Positions 1 through 6,119 of a stretch of DNA of 6,644 bases are shown here, in pieces. This DNA is from Actinomycetota bacterium. Its GTDB lineage: Bacteria > Actinomycetota > Actinomycetes > Nanopelagicales > Nanopelagicaceae. Numbering within the stretch: position 1 is the stretch's first letter; each line of letters opens with the position of its first letter. The notes beneath the pieces are model-generated. The model worked only from the letters and a program-made list of their open reading frames with translations. It was not told where the DNA came from and did no database searches. The position numbers were made by a program, and so were the translations under genes. Location: positions 1 to 6,644 of the forward strand of contig WLDZ01000053.1 of the NCBI GenBank assembly GCA_009704515.1. Reading direction: 5' to 3'.

Positions 1-215
1 CCAGAGACACCACGAAGTCCGAGGTCATCTAATCTGCGGATAAAGAATTCGGTAAAGCCTGAAAACTCGCGGTGGTTTAGTTCAAAGAAATATCTATCTA
101 TCTCTGTGATTGGGCCGTAATTAACCGCCTGATAGGTAACGATAAGAAAACCTGCAAAGAACGCTGCACTCCACTTAAGCGCACGGCGCATCTGTCGGTG
201 GCGGGTAGCAAGCAT
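1..215 (-). CDS. membrane protein, N-terminal fragment; possible PAP2-family phosphatase (partial)
   Basis: The frame from ATG at 215-213 stays open to the window edge, giving 71 codons plus two bases. The protein starts with a basic stretch (MLATRHRQMRRALKW) followed by a hydrophobic segment at about residues 16-28 (AAFFAGFLIVTYQ), fitting an inside-positive first membrane helix. Next come GPITEIDRYFFEL and RRLDDLGLRGVS. A short helix followed by G-P-x-T-x-x-D, then a second segment ending near L-G, resembles the start of many actinobacterial PAP2 (type 2 phosphatidic acid phosphatase) membrane proteins. Members of that family remove phosphate from lipid phosphates or undecaprenyl pyrophosphate. 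The family's catalytic motifs (KxxxxxxRP, PSGH, SRxxxxxHxxxD) would lie beyond the window, so the family call rests on resemblance only. The start lies three bases after the glmS stop, with only a weak GAG-type ribosome site. A second ATG at 191-189 is possible but has no purine-rich sequence before it. Probably cotranscribed with glmS. Confidence 0.6.
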   Translation of the reverse strand, partial: MLATRHRQMRRALKWSAAFFAGFLIVTYQAVNYGPITEIDRYFFELNHREFSGFTEFFIRRLDDLGLRGVS

Positions 216-218
216 CTC

Positions 219-2057
219 TTACTCGACAGTGACAGATTTGGCTAAGTTACGAGGTTGATCTACATCAGTTCCACGAGCAACTGCGATTTCATAGGCAAAT
301 ACCTGAAGCGGAACAGTTGCCAATACTGGCTGAAATAGCGGTGAAGCAATCGGAATGCGAATAATGTGTTCGGCGCCTATAACTTCTGCGCCTTCGTTGG
401 CGATAACAATTACGCGGGCGCCACGGGCTTTAACTTCTTGAATGTTGCTTAACATTTTTTCATCTAGCGCATGCTCATCAGCAGTTGGCAGGATGGCAAT
501 AACGGCAGTGCCTTCTTCAATCAGAGCAATAGGTCCGTGCTTGAGCTCGCCGCCCGCAAAACCTTCGGCGTGAATATAGGCGAGCTCCTTTAACTTAAGA
601 GCACCCTCTAAGGCGATTGGGTATTCAATGCCACGACCCAAGAAGAGAACAGTGTCATTGCTTGCAAATTTTCTGGTGAGTTCTCGTAACGGTTCGATGG
701 TTTCGAGAATCTGCTCAACCTGTCCGGGTAGAGCGAGCATTTCGTTATAGAGCCCTTTGATTTCTTGATCAGTGAGTTTGCCACGAACCTGGGCAAGCTT
801 GAGTCCAATCAGATATACCGCGACAATTTGAGTGAGAAATGCTTTAGTGGATGCAACCGCAATCTCCGGGCCAGCATGGGTATACAAAACTGCATCGGAT
901 TCGCGTGGAATCGTTGATGAATTTGTATTGCAGACCGCCAAGACACGAGCTCCTGCTGCTTTAGCGTGGCGAAGCGCCATCAATAGATCCATGGTTTCGC
1001 CCGATTGTGAGATTGCAATCACTAAAGAATCTTTATCAACGATGGGATCGCGATATCGGTACTCGGAAGCGATTTCTACATCAACAGGGATCTTTGCCCA
1101 TTTTTCAATCGCATATTTTGCAACCATTCCTGCGTGATAGGCAGTGCCGCAAGCGATGACAGAGATGCGTTTAATTTTGGCGATTTCAGCATCGCTCATA
1201 TGTAATTCGTCGAGCTGAACTTGTCCGTTATCGCTCAAACGACCAATTAAAGTATCAGCGATAGCTTTGGGTTGATCGAAAATTTCTTTGAGCATGAAGT
1301 GGGCGAAGCCTCCTTTCTGGGCTGCTGCTGCATCCCAGGTGATCTCATACTCTTTAAGAGGTAAGGCATTGCCATCAAGATCGCAGATTGAGATGCCTTC
1401 AGGATTAATGGTGACCACTTCGTCTTGGCCGAGCTCGACTGCTCGTTTTGTGTAATCAATAAATGCTGCAACATCAGATGCTAAGAAATTCTCGCCATCG
1501 CCAAGGCCTGCCACCAATGGCGAATTTCGGCGAACTCCAACGATTGTTTGTGGCGCATCAGCATGAATGGCGAGCAAGGTAAATGATCCTCGTAAACGCT
1601 TTACAGCAGCTCGCATTGCCGCGGTTAAATCTCCATTGGATTCTTTGCGGAGTTCAGATAAGAGGTGAGCCACTGATTCGGTATCTGTCTCTGAAGCAAA
1701 TGTGTGACCGCGTGCTTGAAGTTCAGCTTTTAGTTCGGAGTAGTTTTCAATGATTCCATTATGGATAACGGCTAGCTTTCCTTCGTTATCAAGATGTGGG
1801 TGTGCATTGCTATCGGTTGGTCCGCCATGAGTTGCCCAACGAGTATGTCCGATTCCGGAATGAACAGTGGGAAGATTTGCAGGTAGCGCACCTTCAAGGT
1901 TTGCTAATTTGCCGGCACGCTTTTCAACGAAGAGTGAGTTATTGGTACCGAGTGCTATTCCTGCTGAGTCATAGCCGCGGTATTCAAGGCGACGGAGACC
2001 TTCGACAATCGGGGTAAAGGCAGATTGCGGTCCGGTGTAACCCACGATTCCGCACAC
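219..2057 (-). CDS. glmS: glutamine--fructose-6-phosphate aminotransferase (isomerizing)
   Basis: Cytoplasmic enzyme making glucosamine-6-phosphate from fructose-6-phosphate and glutamine, the committed step to UDP-GlcNAc. The 612 residues match the usual family length of about 600-620. Residues 1-240 are the class II glutamine amidotransferase domain. Cys2, right after the initiator, is the nucleophile once Met is removed; HTRWATHG (71-78), HNGIIENY (99-106) and Asp125 form the glutamine pocket. Two SIS sugar-isomerase domains follow: the first with ACGTAYHAG (302-310) and SQSGET (350-355), the second with LGRG (473-476), HAEGFAGGELKHGP (496-509, with Glu498 and His507) and the C-terminal tail DQPRNLAKSVTVE (600-612, Lys606). 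The start is GTG at 2057-2055, fixed by the need for Cys2. It lies three bases after the glmM stop, with its GGAG (2070-2067) inside the last glmM codons, so translation is probably coupled. There is no room upstream for a glmS ribozyme. Complete and intact. Confidence 0.98.
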   Translation of the reverse strand: MCGIVGYTGPQSAFTPIVEGLRRLEYRGYDSAGIALGTNNSLFVEKRAGKLANLEGALPANLPTVHSGIGHTRWATHGGPTDSNAHPHLDNEGKLAVIHNGIIENYSELKAELQARGHTFASETDTESVAHLLSELRKESNGDLTAAMRAAVKRLRGSFTLLAIHADAPQTIVGVRRNSPLVAGLGDGENFLASDVAAFIDYTKRAVELGQDEVVTINPEGISICDLDGNALPLKEYEITWDAAAAQKGGFAHFMLKEIFDQPKAIADTLIGRLSDNGQVQLDELHMSDAEIAKIKRISVIACGTAYHAGMVAKYAIEKWAKIPVDVEIASEYRYRDPIVDKDSLVIAISQSGETMDLLMALRHAKAAGARVLAVCNTNSSTIPRESDAVLYTHAGPEIAVASTKAFLTQIVAVYLIGLKLAQVRGKLTDQEIKGLYNEMLALPGQVEQILETIEPLRELTRKFASNDTVLFLGRGIEYPIALEGALKLKELAYIHAEGFAGGELKHGPIALIEEGTAVIAILPTADEHALDEKMLSNIQEVKARGARVIVIANEGAEVIGAEHIIRIPIASPLFQPVLATVPLQVFAYEIAVARGTDVDQPRNLAKSVTVE

Positions 2058-2060
2058 GAA

Positions 2061-3404
2061 TTAAATCTCCAGTTCTGCCTTAACAACAGCAGCGAGTGAA
2101 CTCGCCACATCTTGAGCAAGGCTATCACTCGAGGCTTCGACCATTACGCGAACTAGCGGCTCGGTTCCTGATGCGCGTAGTAAAACTCGACCTTCATCGC
2201 CAAGTCTGCGCTCTGCATCCGCAACGGCCTCTGCAATAAGTGTCGATGTCGGCAACTTCTCTTTAGCAACCCCAGAGACGTTGATTAGAACCTGCGGAAA
2301 ACGCTGCATCACAGATGCCAGTTCGGCCAATGATTTACCTGATGATGCGATCTCCTGACCAAGTGCAAGCGCTGTAAGAATTCCGTCACCAGTATTGGCA
2401 TGAGCACGAATAATGAGATGACCTGATTGTTCGCCACCCAATGAATAATCCTTCTCAAGCATGCGCTCAAGAACATAACGATCTCCAACAGCGGTGGTCT
2501 CAACATTTATATCTGCTTTTTTCATAGCGTGCATAAATCCGAGATTGCTCATCACTGTTCCGACGATTGTGTTTGCCTTCAGTCCGCCACGCGCTTTAAA
2601 GCCAATTGCCAGAATCGCCATAATTGCATCACCATCGACAACTGCGCCTTTGTTATCGACTGCAAGGCATCGATCAGAATCACCATCATGGGCGATACCA
2701 AAATCTGCACCCTCGCGAATAACCGCAGCTTGCAAGTTTTCAAGGTGAGTTGAACCGCAATTTTCGTTGATATTCCAGCCGTCAGGTGAGTTGTGTATTG
2801 CAACGACTATGGCGCCAGCCTTTTGATAAACCTGAGGTGCAACATATGAGGCTGCGCCATTTGCGCAATCAACCACAATTTTTAGCCCTTTCAGAGGCGT
2901 AGAAACTGATGCCAATAAGTGCTCAACATATTGAGCGAAAGCTTTCTCGTCGTTAAAGACTCTTCCAACGCCACGACCTGTTGGGCGCTCCCATGGCTCG
3001 CCCATACGCTTTTCGATGGCAGCTTCAATGGCATCATCGAGCTTGCCACCACCGCGTGCAAATAGCTTGATTCCGTTATCGGGCATTGCATTATGTGATG
3101 CTGAAATCATGACTCCGAGATCAGCGCCGCGGGCTGCCACCAGGTGTGCGATAGCAGGTGTAGGTAAAACACCAACGCGATAGACATCAACACCTGCCGA
3201 TGCGAGACCAGCGATTACAGCTGCTTCTAGGAATTCACCTGAAGCACGCGAATCTTGACCAACAATTGCAACAGGGCGAAGATTTTTACTTGATGATTCA
3301 ACAAGAATATGAGCTGCGGCAACTGCGGCAGCGAGCGCGGTCTCAGCGGTAAGGACTGAACCGTTCGCTAAACCACGAATCCCGTCTGTTCCAAAGAGAG
3401 CCAT
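2061..3404 (-). CDS. glmM: phosphoglucosamine mutase
   Basis: Converts glucosamine-6-phosphate to glucosamine-1-phosphate, the substrate of GlmU, in the cytoplasm. The 447 residues fit the family (about 445-450). The four alpha-D-phosphohexomutase domains are visible in order: the N-terminal FGTDGIRG (4-11); the active-site loop SASHNAMPDNGIK (101-113), with Ser103 as the serine that carries the phosphate; the metal loop DGDSDR (240-245, Asp240/242/244); the sugar-binding GGEQSGH (323-329); and the phosphate-binding RASGTEP (410-416). The metal loop has Ser243 where Gly or Ala is more usual, a conservative change. HNA instead of HNP after the active serine is, as I recall, common in actinobacteria. 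ATG at 3404-3402 is preceded by a strong AAGGAG (3415-3410) five bases away. The start region sits in the loop of a long potential mRNA stem (separate entry). It lies 48 bases after rpsI and three before glmS, its partner in the pathway. Confidence 0.98.
   Translation of the reverse strand: MALFGTDGIRGLANGSVLTAETALAAAVAAAHILVESSSKNLRPVAIVGQDSRASGEFLEAAVIAGLASAGVDVYRVGVLPTPAIAHLVAARGADLGVMISASHNAMPDNGIKLFARGGGKLDDAIEAAIEKRMGEPWERPTGRGVGRVFNDEKAFAQYVEHLLASVSTPLKGLKIVVDCANGAASYVAPQVYQKAGAIVVAIHNSPDGWNINENCGSTHLENLQAAVIREGADFGIAHDGDSDRCLAVDNKGAVVDGDAIMAILAIGFKARGGLKANTIVGTVMSNLGFMHAMKKADINVETTAVGDRYVLERMLEKDYSLGGEQSGHLIIRAHANTGDGILTALALGQEIASSGKSLAELASVMQRFPQVLINVSGVAKEKLPTSTLIAEAVADAERRLGDEGRVLLRASGTEPLVRVMVEASSDSLAQDVASSLAAVVKAELEI
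2067..2070 (-). promoter_or_regulatory. glmS ribosome binding site inside glmM
   Basis: GGAG on the minus strand lies nine bases before the glmS GTG codon. It is made from the last sense codons of glmM (Leu CTG, Glu GAG), which are followed by ATT and TAA. Ribosomes finishing glmM therefore stop on top of the glmS initiation region, a layout typical of translational coupling. It also supports the GTG at 2057 as the true start. Confidence 0.7.
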
Positions 3405-3441
3405 AGAAACTCCTTTTTAGCGGAACAAACGGGATCTGTAG
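3373..3441 (-). promoter_or_regulatory. long inverted repeat / mRNA stem-loop enclosing the glmM ribosome site and start codon
   Basis: On the minus strand the intergenic arm 3435-3422 (ATCCCGTTTGTTCC) is complementary to the coding arm 3392-3379 (GGAACAGACGGGAT). That is 13 Watson-Crick pairs and one U.G in 14 contiguous positions. In RNA the stem extends inward by one G.U pair (3421 with 3393). It extends outward by a G.U (3436 with 3378), one A-C mismatch (3437 with 3377) and four more pairs (3438-3441 with 3376-3373). The 27-base loop (3420-3394) contains AAGGAG and the AUG of glmM. The coding arm is made of the codons for GTDGIRG. Pairing was checked base by base; its function is inference. 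Possibilities are restraint of glmM initiation, an RNase III processing site separating rplM-rpsI from glmM-glmS, or a DNA operator. It is not a classic terminator, since the gene start lies inside it. Confidence 0.65.
3410..3415 (-). promoter_or_regulatory. strong glmM Shine-Dalgarno
   Basis: AAGGAG, within the longer run AAAAAGGAG, lies five bases before the glmM ATG. It is the best ribosome site in the window. It is single-stranded in the loop of the predicted stem described above, so its use may depend on how the flanking stem opens. Confidence 0.85.
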
Positions 3442-3452
3442 ATTTATAAGAA

Positions 3453-3935
3453 TTAACGCTTTGAGTACTGTGAACGCTTACGCGCCTTCTTTAGTCCGTA
3501 CTTCTTACGTTCGATAACGCGTGCATCGCGCTTAAGGAATCCAGCCTTCTTAAGTGCAGGACGGTTAGCTTCGCGATCGATTTCGTTAAGTGACCGTGCA
3601 ACACCAAGACGAAGTGCGCCAGCCTGACCTGAAACTCCACCACCGTTGATGCGTGCAAAAACATCGTATGTACCTTCAGCACCAACTGTGCGGAATGGCT
3701 CAGAGACGAGCTGTTGGTGAACCTTGTTTGGGAAGTAATTTTCTAGCGCCTTGCCGTTAACAACCCAGCGACCTGTTCCTGGAACGAGGCGTACACGCGC
3801 TACTGCTTCTTTACGACGACCTGTGCCAGCACCTGGCGCTGTGATCGCCTTGCGGTTTGTGGCAGCAGCTGGAGTTGAAGAAGAGTATGAAGTTGGAACT
3901 TCGTTCTCATCAAGTTCGAGAGTTGTATCTGACAT
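3453..3935 (-). CDS. rpsI: 30S ribosomal protein S9 (uS9)
   Basis: Small-subunit ribosomal protein of the 30S head, whose C-terminal tail reaches the P-site tRNA. The 160 residues exceed the E. coli length of about 130 because of an N-terminal extension (about residues 1-36) rich in Ser, Thr, Ala and acidic residues; such extensions are common in actinobacterial S9. The conserved body starts at [12 protein letters not shown] (37-48). It continues with [19 protein letters not shown] (98-116) and [15 protein letters not shown] (133-147), and ends in the basic tail [10 protein letters not shown] (151-160) with the terminal arginine present. The tail has Ser155 where proline is usual (RPQFSKR or APQYSKR in other bacteria), one base from a proline codon. 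ATG at 3935-3933 is preceded by AAGGA overlapping the rplM stop codon, 15 bases after that gene, so the two are cotranscribed and probably coupled. Confidence 0.98.
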   Translation of the reverse strand: MSDTTLELDENEVPTSYSSSTPAAATNRKAITAPGAGTGRRKEAVARVRLVPGTGRWVVNGKALENYFPNKVHQQLVSEPFRTVGAEGTYDVFARINGGGVSGQAGALRLGVARSLNEIDREANRPALKKAGFLKRDARVIERKKYGLKKARKRSQYSKR

Positions 3936-3946
3936 ATTTTTCTATT

Positions 3947-3951
3947 TCCTT
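3947..3951 (-). promoter_or_regulatory. rpsI Shine-Dalgarno overlapping the rplM stop
   Basis: AAGGA on the minus strand shares base 3951 with the TAA stop of rplM and sits 11 bases before the rpsI ATG. The spacing is a little long but within the usual range. The overlap suggests that termination on rplM helps initiation on rpsI, keeping L13 and S9 in step. Confidence 0.65.
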
Positions 3952-4403
3952 TACTTGATGATCTGAGAAACTTGGGTGAACACGTATGGGACGGGAGCTT
4001 GTGCTGAGTGTGGATGCTCTGCACCTGCATAAACCTTGAGCTTTCCTGCAATCTCGCGACCTAGGCGGTTCTTTGGAAGCATTCCCTTGATCGCTTTTTC
4101 AACAGCGCGTGTTGGGTGCTTCTCAAGAAGTTCGCCGTAAACAGTCGATGTAAGACCGCCTGGGAAACCTGAGTGGTGGTGAGCAAACTTTGTCTTTGTC
4201 TTATTGCCAGAAAGAGCAATCTTCTCTGCATTGATTACGATGACGAAGTCACCCATATCCATGTGAGGTGCGAATGTCGCCTTGTGCTTTCCGCGAAGAA
4301 GAACTGCTGCATGTGTCGCTAGACGACCGAGCACAACATCCTGTGCATCGATGACGTGCCAAGTGCGAGTGGCATCGCCTGCCTTGGGGCTATATGTACG
4401 CAT
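3951..4403 (-). CDS. rplM: 50S ribosomal protein L13 (uL13)
   Basis: Large-subunit protein that binds 23S rRNA early in 50S assembly. The 150 residues fit the family (about 142-150). The usual N-terminus MRTYSPK is followed by [18 protein letters not shown] (13-30), LLRGKHK (35-41) and the L13 signature region: [12 protein letters not shown] (106-117), then KLKVYAG (121-127). The open frame continues 49 codons further upstream to 4550. That extension would overlap the end of the ABC-F gene, cross the promoter and carry no L13 similarity, so ATG at 4403-4401 is chosen. The ribosome site there is modest (AGGT nine bases upstream, and AAGAG nearer). The gene leads the rplM-rpsI pair and probably the glmM-glmS genes. 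In E. coli L13 represses its own operon at the leader; whether that happens here is unknown. Confidence 0.97.
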   Translation of the reverse strand: MRTYSPKAGDATRTWHVIDAQDVVLGRLATHAAVLLRGKHKATFAPHMDMGDFVIVINAEKIALSGNKTKTKFAHHHSGFPGGLTSTVYGELLEKHPTRAVEKAIKGMLPKNRLGREIAGKLKVYAGAEHPHSAQAPVPYVFTQVSQIIK

Positions 4404-4461
4404 GCTCTTATACCTACTTCTTCTCGTTGATTCTGATATTTCAAACGCCCGCTGGCGTAGG
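4404..4461 (-). promoter_or_regulatory. rplM 5' leader with small hairpin
   Basis: This is the predicted untranslated leader, about 58 bases if transcription begins near 4461. It can form a five-pair hairpin, ACGCC (4458-4454) with GGCGT (4449-4445) and loop AGCG. Alternatively CCTAC (4461-4457) can pair with GTAGG (4417-4413), which covers the rplM ribosome-site area. The two pairings share bases and exclude each other. The hairpin is followed by only three T residues, so it is a poor intrinsic terminator. Ribosomal protein leaders often bind their own product; here that is only a possibility. Confidence 0.35.
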
Positions 4462-4467
4462 GGATGA

Positions 4468-4496
4468 ACTTTACCTGCCCCTATAGGCAGGGTCAA
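4468..4496 (-). promoter_or_regulatory. rplM operon promoter
   Basis: On the minus strand TTGACC (4496-4491, five of six matches to the -35 consensus) is followed after exactly 17 bases by TAAAGT (4473-4468), which fits the actinobacterial -10 form TAnnnT. Transcription would start about seven bases downstream, near 4461. The site begins eight bases after the ABC-F stop codon, in the only gap of this window longer than 50 bases. It would drive rplM-rpsI and, since no strong terminator follows, probably glmM, glmS and the next gene. No experimental support; judged from sequence alone. Confidence 0.6.
4474..4491 (-). repeat. 18-base inverted repeat filling the promoter spacer
   Basis: CCTGCC (4479-4474 on the plus strand as CCTGCC, 4474-4479) and GGCAGG (4486-4491) form a perfect 6+6 base inverted repeat with a six-base centre. 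It occupies the whole 17-base spacer between the -10 and -35 elements plus one base of the -35. It could be an operator for a dimeric regulator, or a hairpin at the end of the ABC-F transcript. No run of T follows it in either direction, so it is not a canonical intrinsic terminator. Confidence 0.5.
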
Positions 4497-4503
4497 AATC
4501 GGC

Positions 4504-6111
4504 TTAAAAGACCGCTTCTGGGCTCTCATAGACCTGGCCATCATCGCCAAAGACCAGAAAACGGGTGAATCCGCGCGTAAACCAGCGGTCGTGGGTGACT
4601 GTCAAAACAGTACCTTCATAGGCATCGAGAGCTCTTTCGAGGCTTTCAGCGCTAGCCAGATCTAAGTTATCTGTTGGCTCATCTAATAAGAGAAGAGTCG
4701 CCCCTGATAGTTCGAGCAAGAGAATTTGAAAACGCGCTTGCTGGCCACCAGAAAGTGATGAGAATTTTTGCTCTGCTTGCTGATCGATTTCGTACTTACG
4801 TAGAACTGATTTCGCTGGTCCAAGCTGCAGTGAGTGCATCTCCCATAAAATTTCAAGGAGCGATTTACCTTCAAACTCTGGATGTGCGTGAGTTTGAGCA
4901 AAGTAACCAACATCAATACGCGCACCTAGCTTGAAGGTGCCGGTGTAATTCATCTCTTCACCCGAGATAAGCCTAAAGAAGTGCGACTTACCGGTTCCGT
5001 TCTTGCCCAGAACAGCGATTCGATCTTGAAAGAAGACCTCAAAGTTAAATGGCTTGGTGAGGTATTCACCCGAACCGTTCTCGATTGCAACGTTTTCAAA
5101 AGTTAAAGCGCGCAGACCTGTGCGACCACCCTTAAGTCCAACACGGACATCTTGTTCGACGGGCGGAGCTACCGGTGCTCCAGCTTCTTCGAATTTACGT
5201 AATCGAGTCTGCATCGCATGATACTTATTTGCCATATCAGGTGAACTAGCTGCCTGCACTTGCAATGTTCTTACCAATTGAATCAGGCGCTCATGCTCTT
5301 GTTCCCAGCGCAACAACATTTCGGCAAAGCGAGCATTGCGTGCCTTGCGCGCTTCATGCCATGTTGAGAATTTTCCGCCATGGGTCCATGCTGTATTTCC
5401 GGTGATTCCTTGTTCGAGCGCTACGATGCGGGTCGCAGTATTTTCTAAAAGTTCACGATCGTGACTTACGAAGAAGACTGTTTTCTTCGTTTCATTGATT
5501 ACTTTTTCAAGCCAACGCTTAGATGGAACATCGAGATAGTTATCTGGTTCATCGAGCAAGAGAACTTCTTCAGGGCCTTCCAGAAGAGCTCTGACAACTA
5601 ACTTCTTCTGTTCGCCACCAGATAAAGTGCTCACTAAACGGTCTGCGACTTCGTCAAATGTCTTGCCAAGCATTTCGGTGCAACAGACGTCCCAGATAAC
5701 TTCGTACTCGTATCCCCCGACATCACCCCATTCGATGATTGCTTGGGCGTAAGCCATCTGAGATTTTTCAGTATCTTCTTCGTGCATCGCTCTCTCTGTT
5801 GTAAGAACTTTCTCGGCGGCATCGCGAATATTCTTAGGGGCAACTGAGAGCAGAATCTGACGGACAGTTGTCTCATCGCGCACAGATCCAACAAATTGGC
5901 GCATTACTCCTAAGCCACCCGTTATTGAAACCTGTCCTTCATCTGGCGAAATATCGCCACAGATCATGCGAATTAAAGTTGTCTTACCCGAACCGTTGGG
6001 TCCAATCAGCGCAACCTTCGCACCATCTCCAACTCGGAAAGAAACATCGTTAAGTAAAACTCGGCCGTCAGAGAGTGAGTATTCGACAGCGCTTACATCA
6101 ATATGGCCCAT
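4504..6111 (-). CDS. ABC-F family ATPase (ribosome-associated, not a transporter)
   Basis: A 535-residue protein with two ABC ATPase domains in one chain and no membrane segment, the plan of ABC-F translation factors that bind the ribosomal E site. Domain 1: Walker [10 protein letters not shown] (37-45), Q-loop Gln72, signature LSGGEQ (163-168), Walker B VLLLDEP (183-189) with Glu188, H-loop His217. Domain 2: GKNGTGKS (369-376), Gln406, LSGGQQ (453-458), LLLLDEP (473-479) with Glu478, His507. The charged linker (about 250-320) corresponds to the P-site tRNA interaction region. After Walker B, domain 1 has DEPDNYLD rather than the usual DEPTNHLD, a form I associate with an actinobacterial subgroup. 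ATG at 6111 is supported by the MGHIDV beginning and lies eight bases after truA; only a weak purine-rich site (GAG 11 bases upstream, inside the truA end) is seen. No leader peptide of the kind controlling resistance ABC-F genes is present. Exact subfamily (EttA-like, Uup-like or drug-protective) is not resolved. Confidence 0.9.
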   Translation of the reverse strand: MGHIDVSAVEYSLSDGRVLLNDVSFRVGDGAKVALIGPNGSGKTTLIRMICGDISPDEGQVSITGGLGVMRQFVGSVRDETTVRQILLSVAPKNIRDAAEKVLTTERAMHEEDTEKSQMAYAQAIIEWGDVGGYEYEVIWDVCCTEMLGKTFDEVADRLVSTLSGGEQKKLVVRALLEGPEEVLLLDEPDNYLDVPSKRWLEKVINETKKTVFFVSHDRELLENTATRIVALEQGITGNTAWTHGGKFSTWHEARKARNARFAEMLLRWEQEHERLIQLVRTLQVQAASSPDMANKYHAMQTRLRKFEEAGAPVAPPVEQDVRVGLKGGRTGLRALTFENVAIENGSGEYLTKPFNFEVFFQDRIAVLGKNGTGKSHFFRLISGEEMNYTGTFKLGARIDVGYFAQTHAHPEFEGKSLLEILWEMHSLQLGPAKSVLRKYEIDQQAEQKFSSLSGGQQARFQILLLELSGATLLLLDEPTDNLDLASAESLERALDAYEGTVLTVTHDRWFTRGFTRFLVFGDDGQVYESPEAVF

Positions 6112-6119
6112 GGAGATTA

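Noticed and set aside
832..1137. Plus-strand open frame of 101 codons inside glmS
   Set aside because: It is antisense to highly conserved GlmS codons, has no recognisable domain, and is expected as a shadow of the real gene.
2058..2200. glmS ribozyme upstream of glmS
   Set aside because: The three-base gap and intact glmM coding sequence leave no room for the ribozyme core.
2494..2753. Two overlapping plus-strand open frames inside glmM
   Set aside because: They lie antisense to the conserved metal-loop region of GlmM and look like shadows with no ribosome site or family resemblance.
3443..3474. Possible glmM promoter: TTCACA (3474-3469) and TATAAA (3448-3443)
   Set aside because: The spacer is 20 bases, too long for a normal promoter, and the -10 lacks its final T. 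A start from it would fall near 3436, at the base of the glmM stem, so it is recorded but not called.
3889..3902. Inverted repeat GAAGTT-GG-AACTTC near the start of rpsI
   Set aside because: It is short and lies in ordinary Glu-Val-Pro-Thr-Ser codons of the variable S9 extension; no link to a control site is visible.
4445..4458. Intrinsic terminator between the ABC-F gene and rplM
   Set aside because: The stem has only five pairs and three following T residues, and it lies downstream of the predicted rplM transcription start.
4404..4550. Upstream extension of the L13 reading frame by 49 codons
   Set aside because: It overlaps the ABC-F coding end, runs through the promoter and has no L13-like sequence; MRTYSPK at 4403 is the usual N-terminus.
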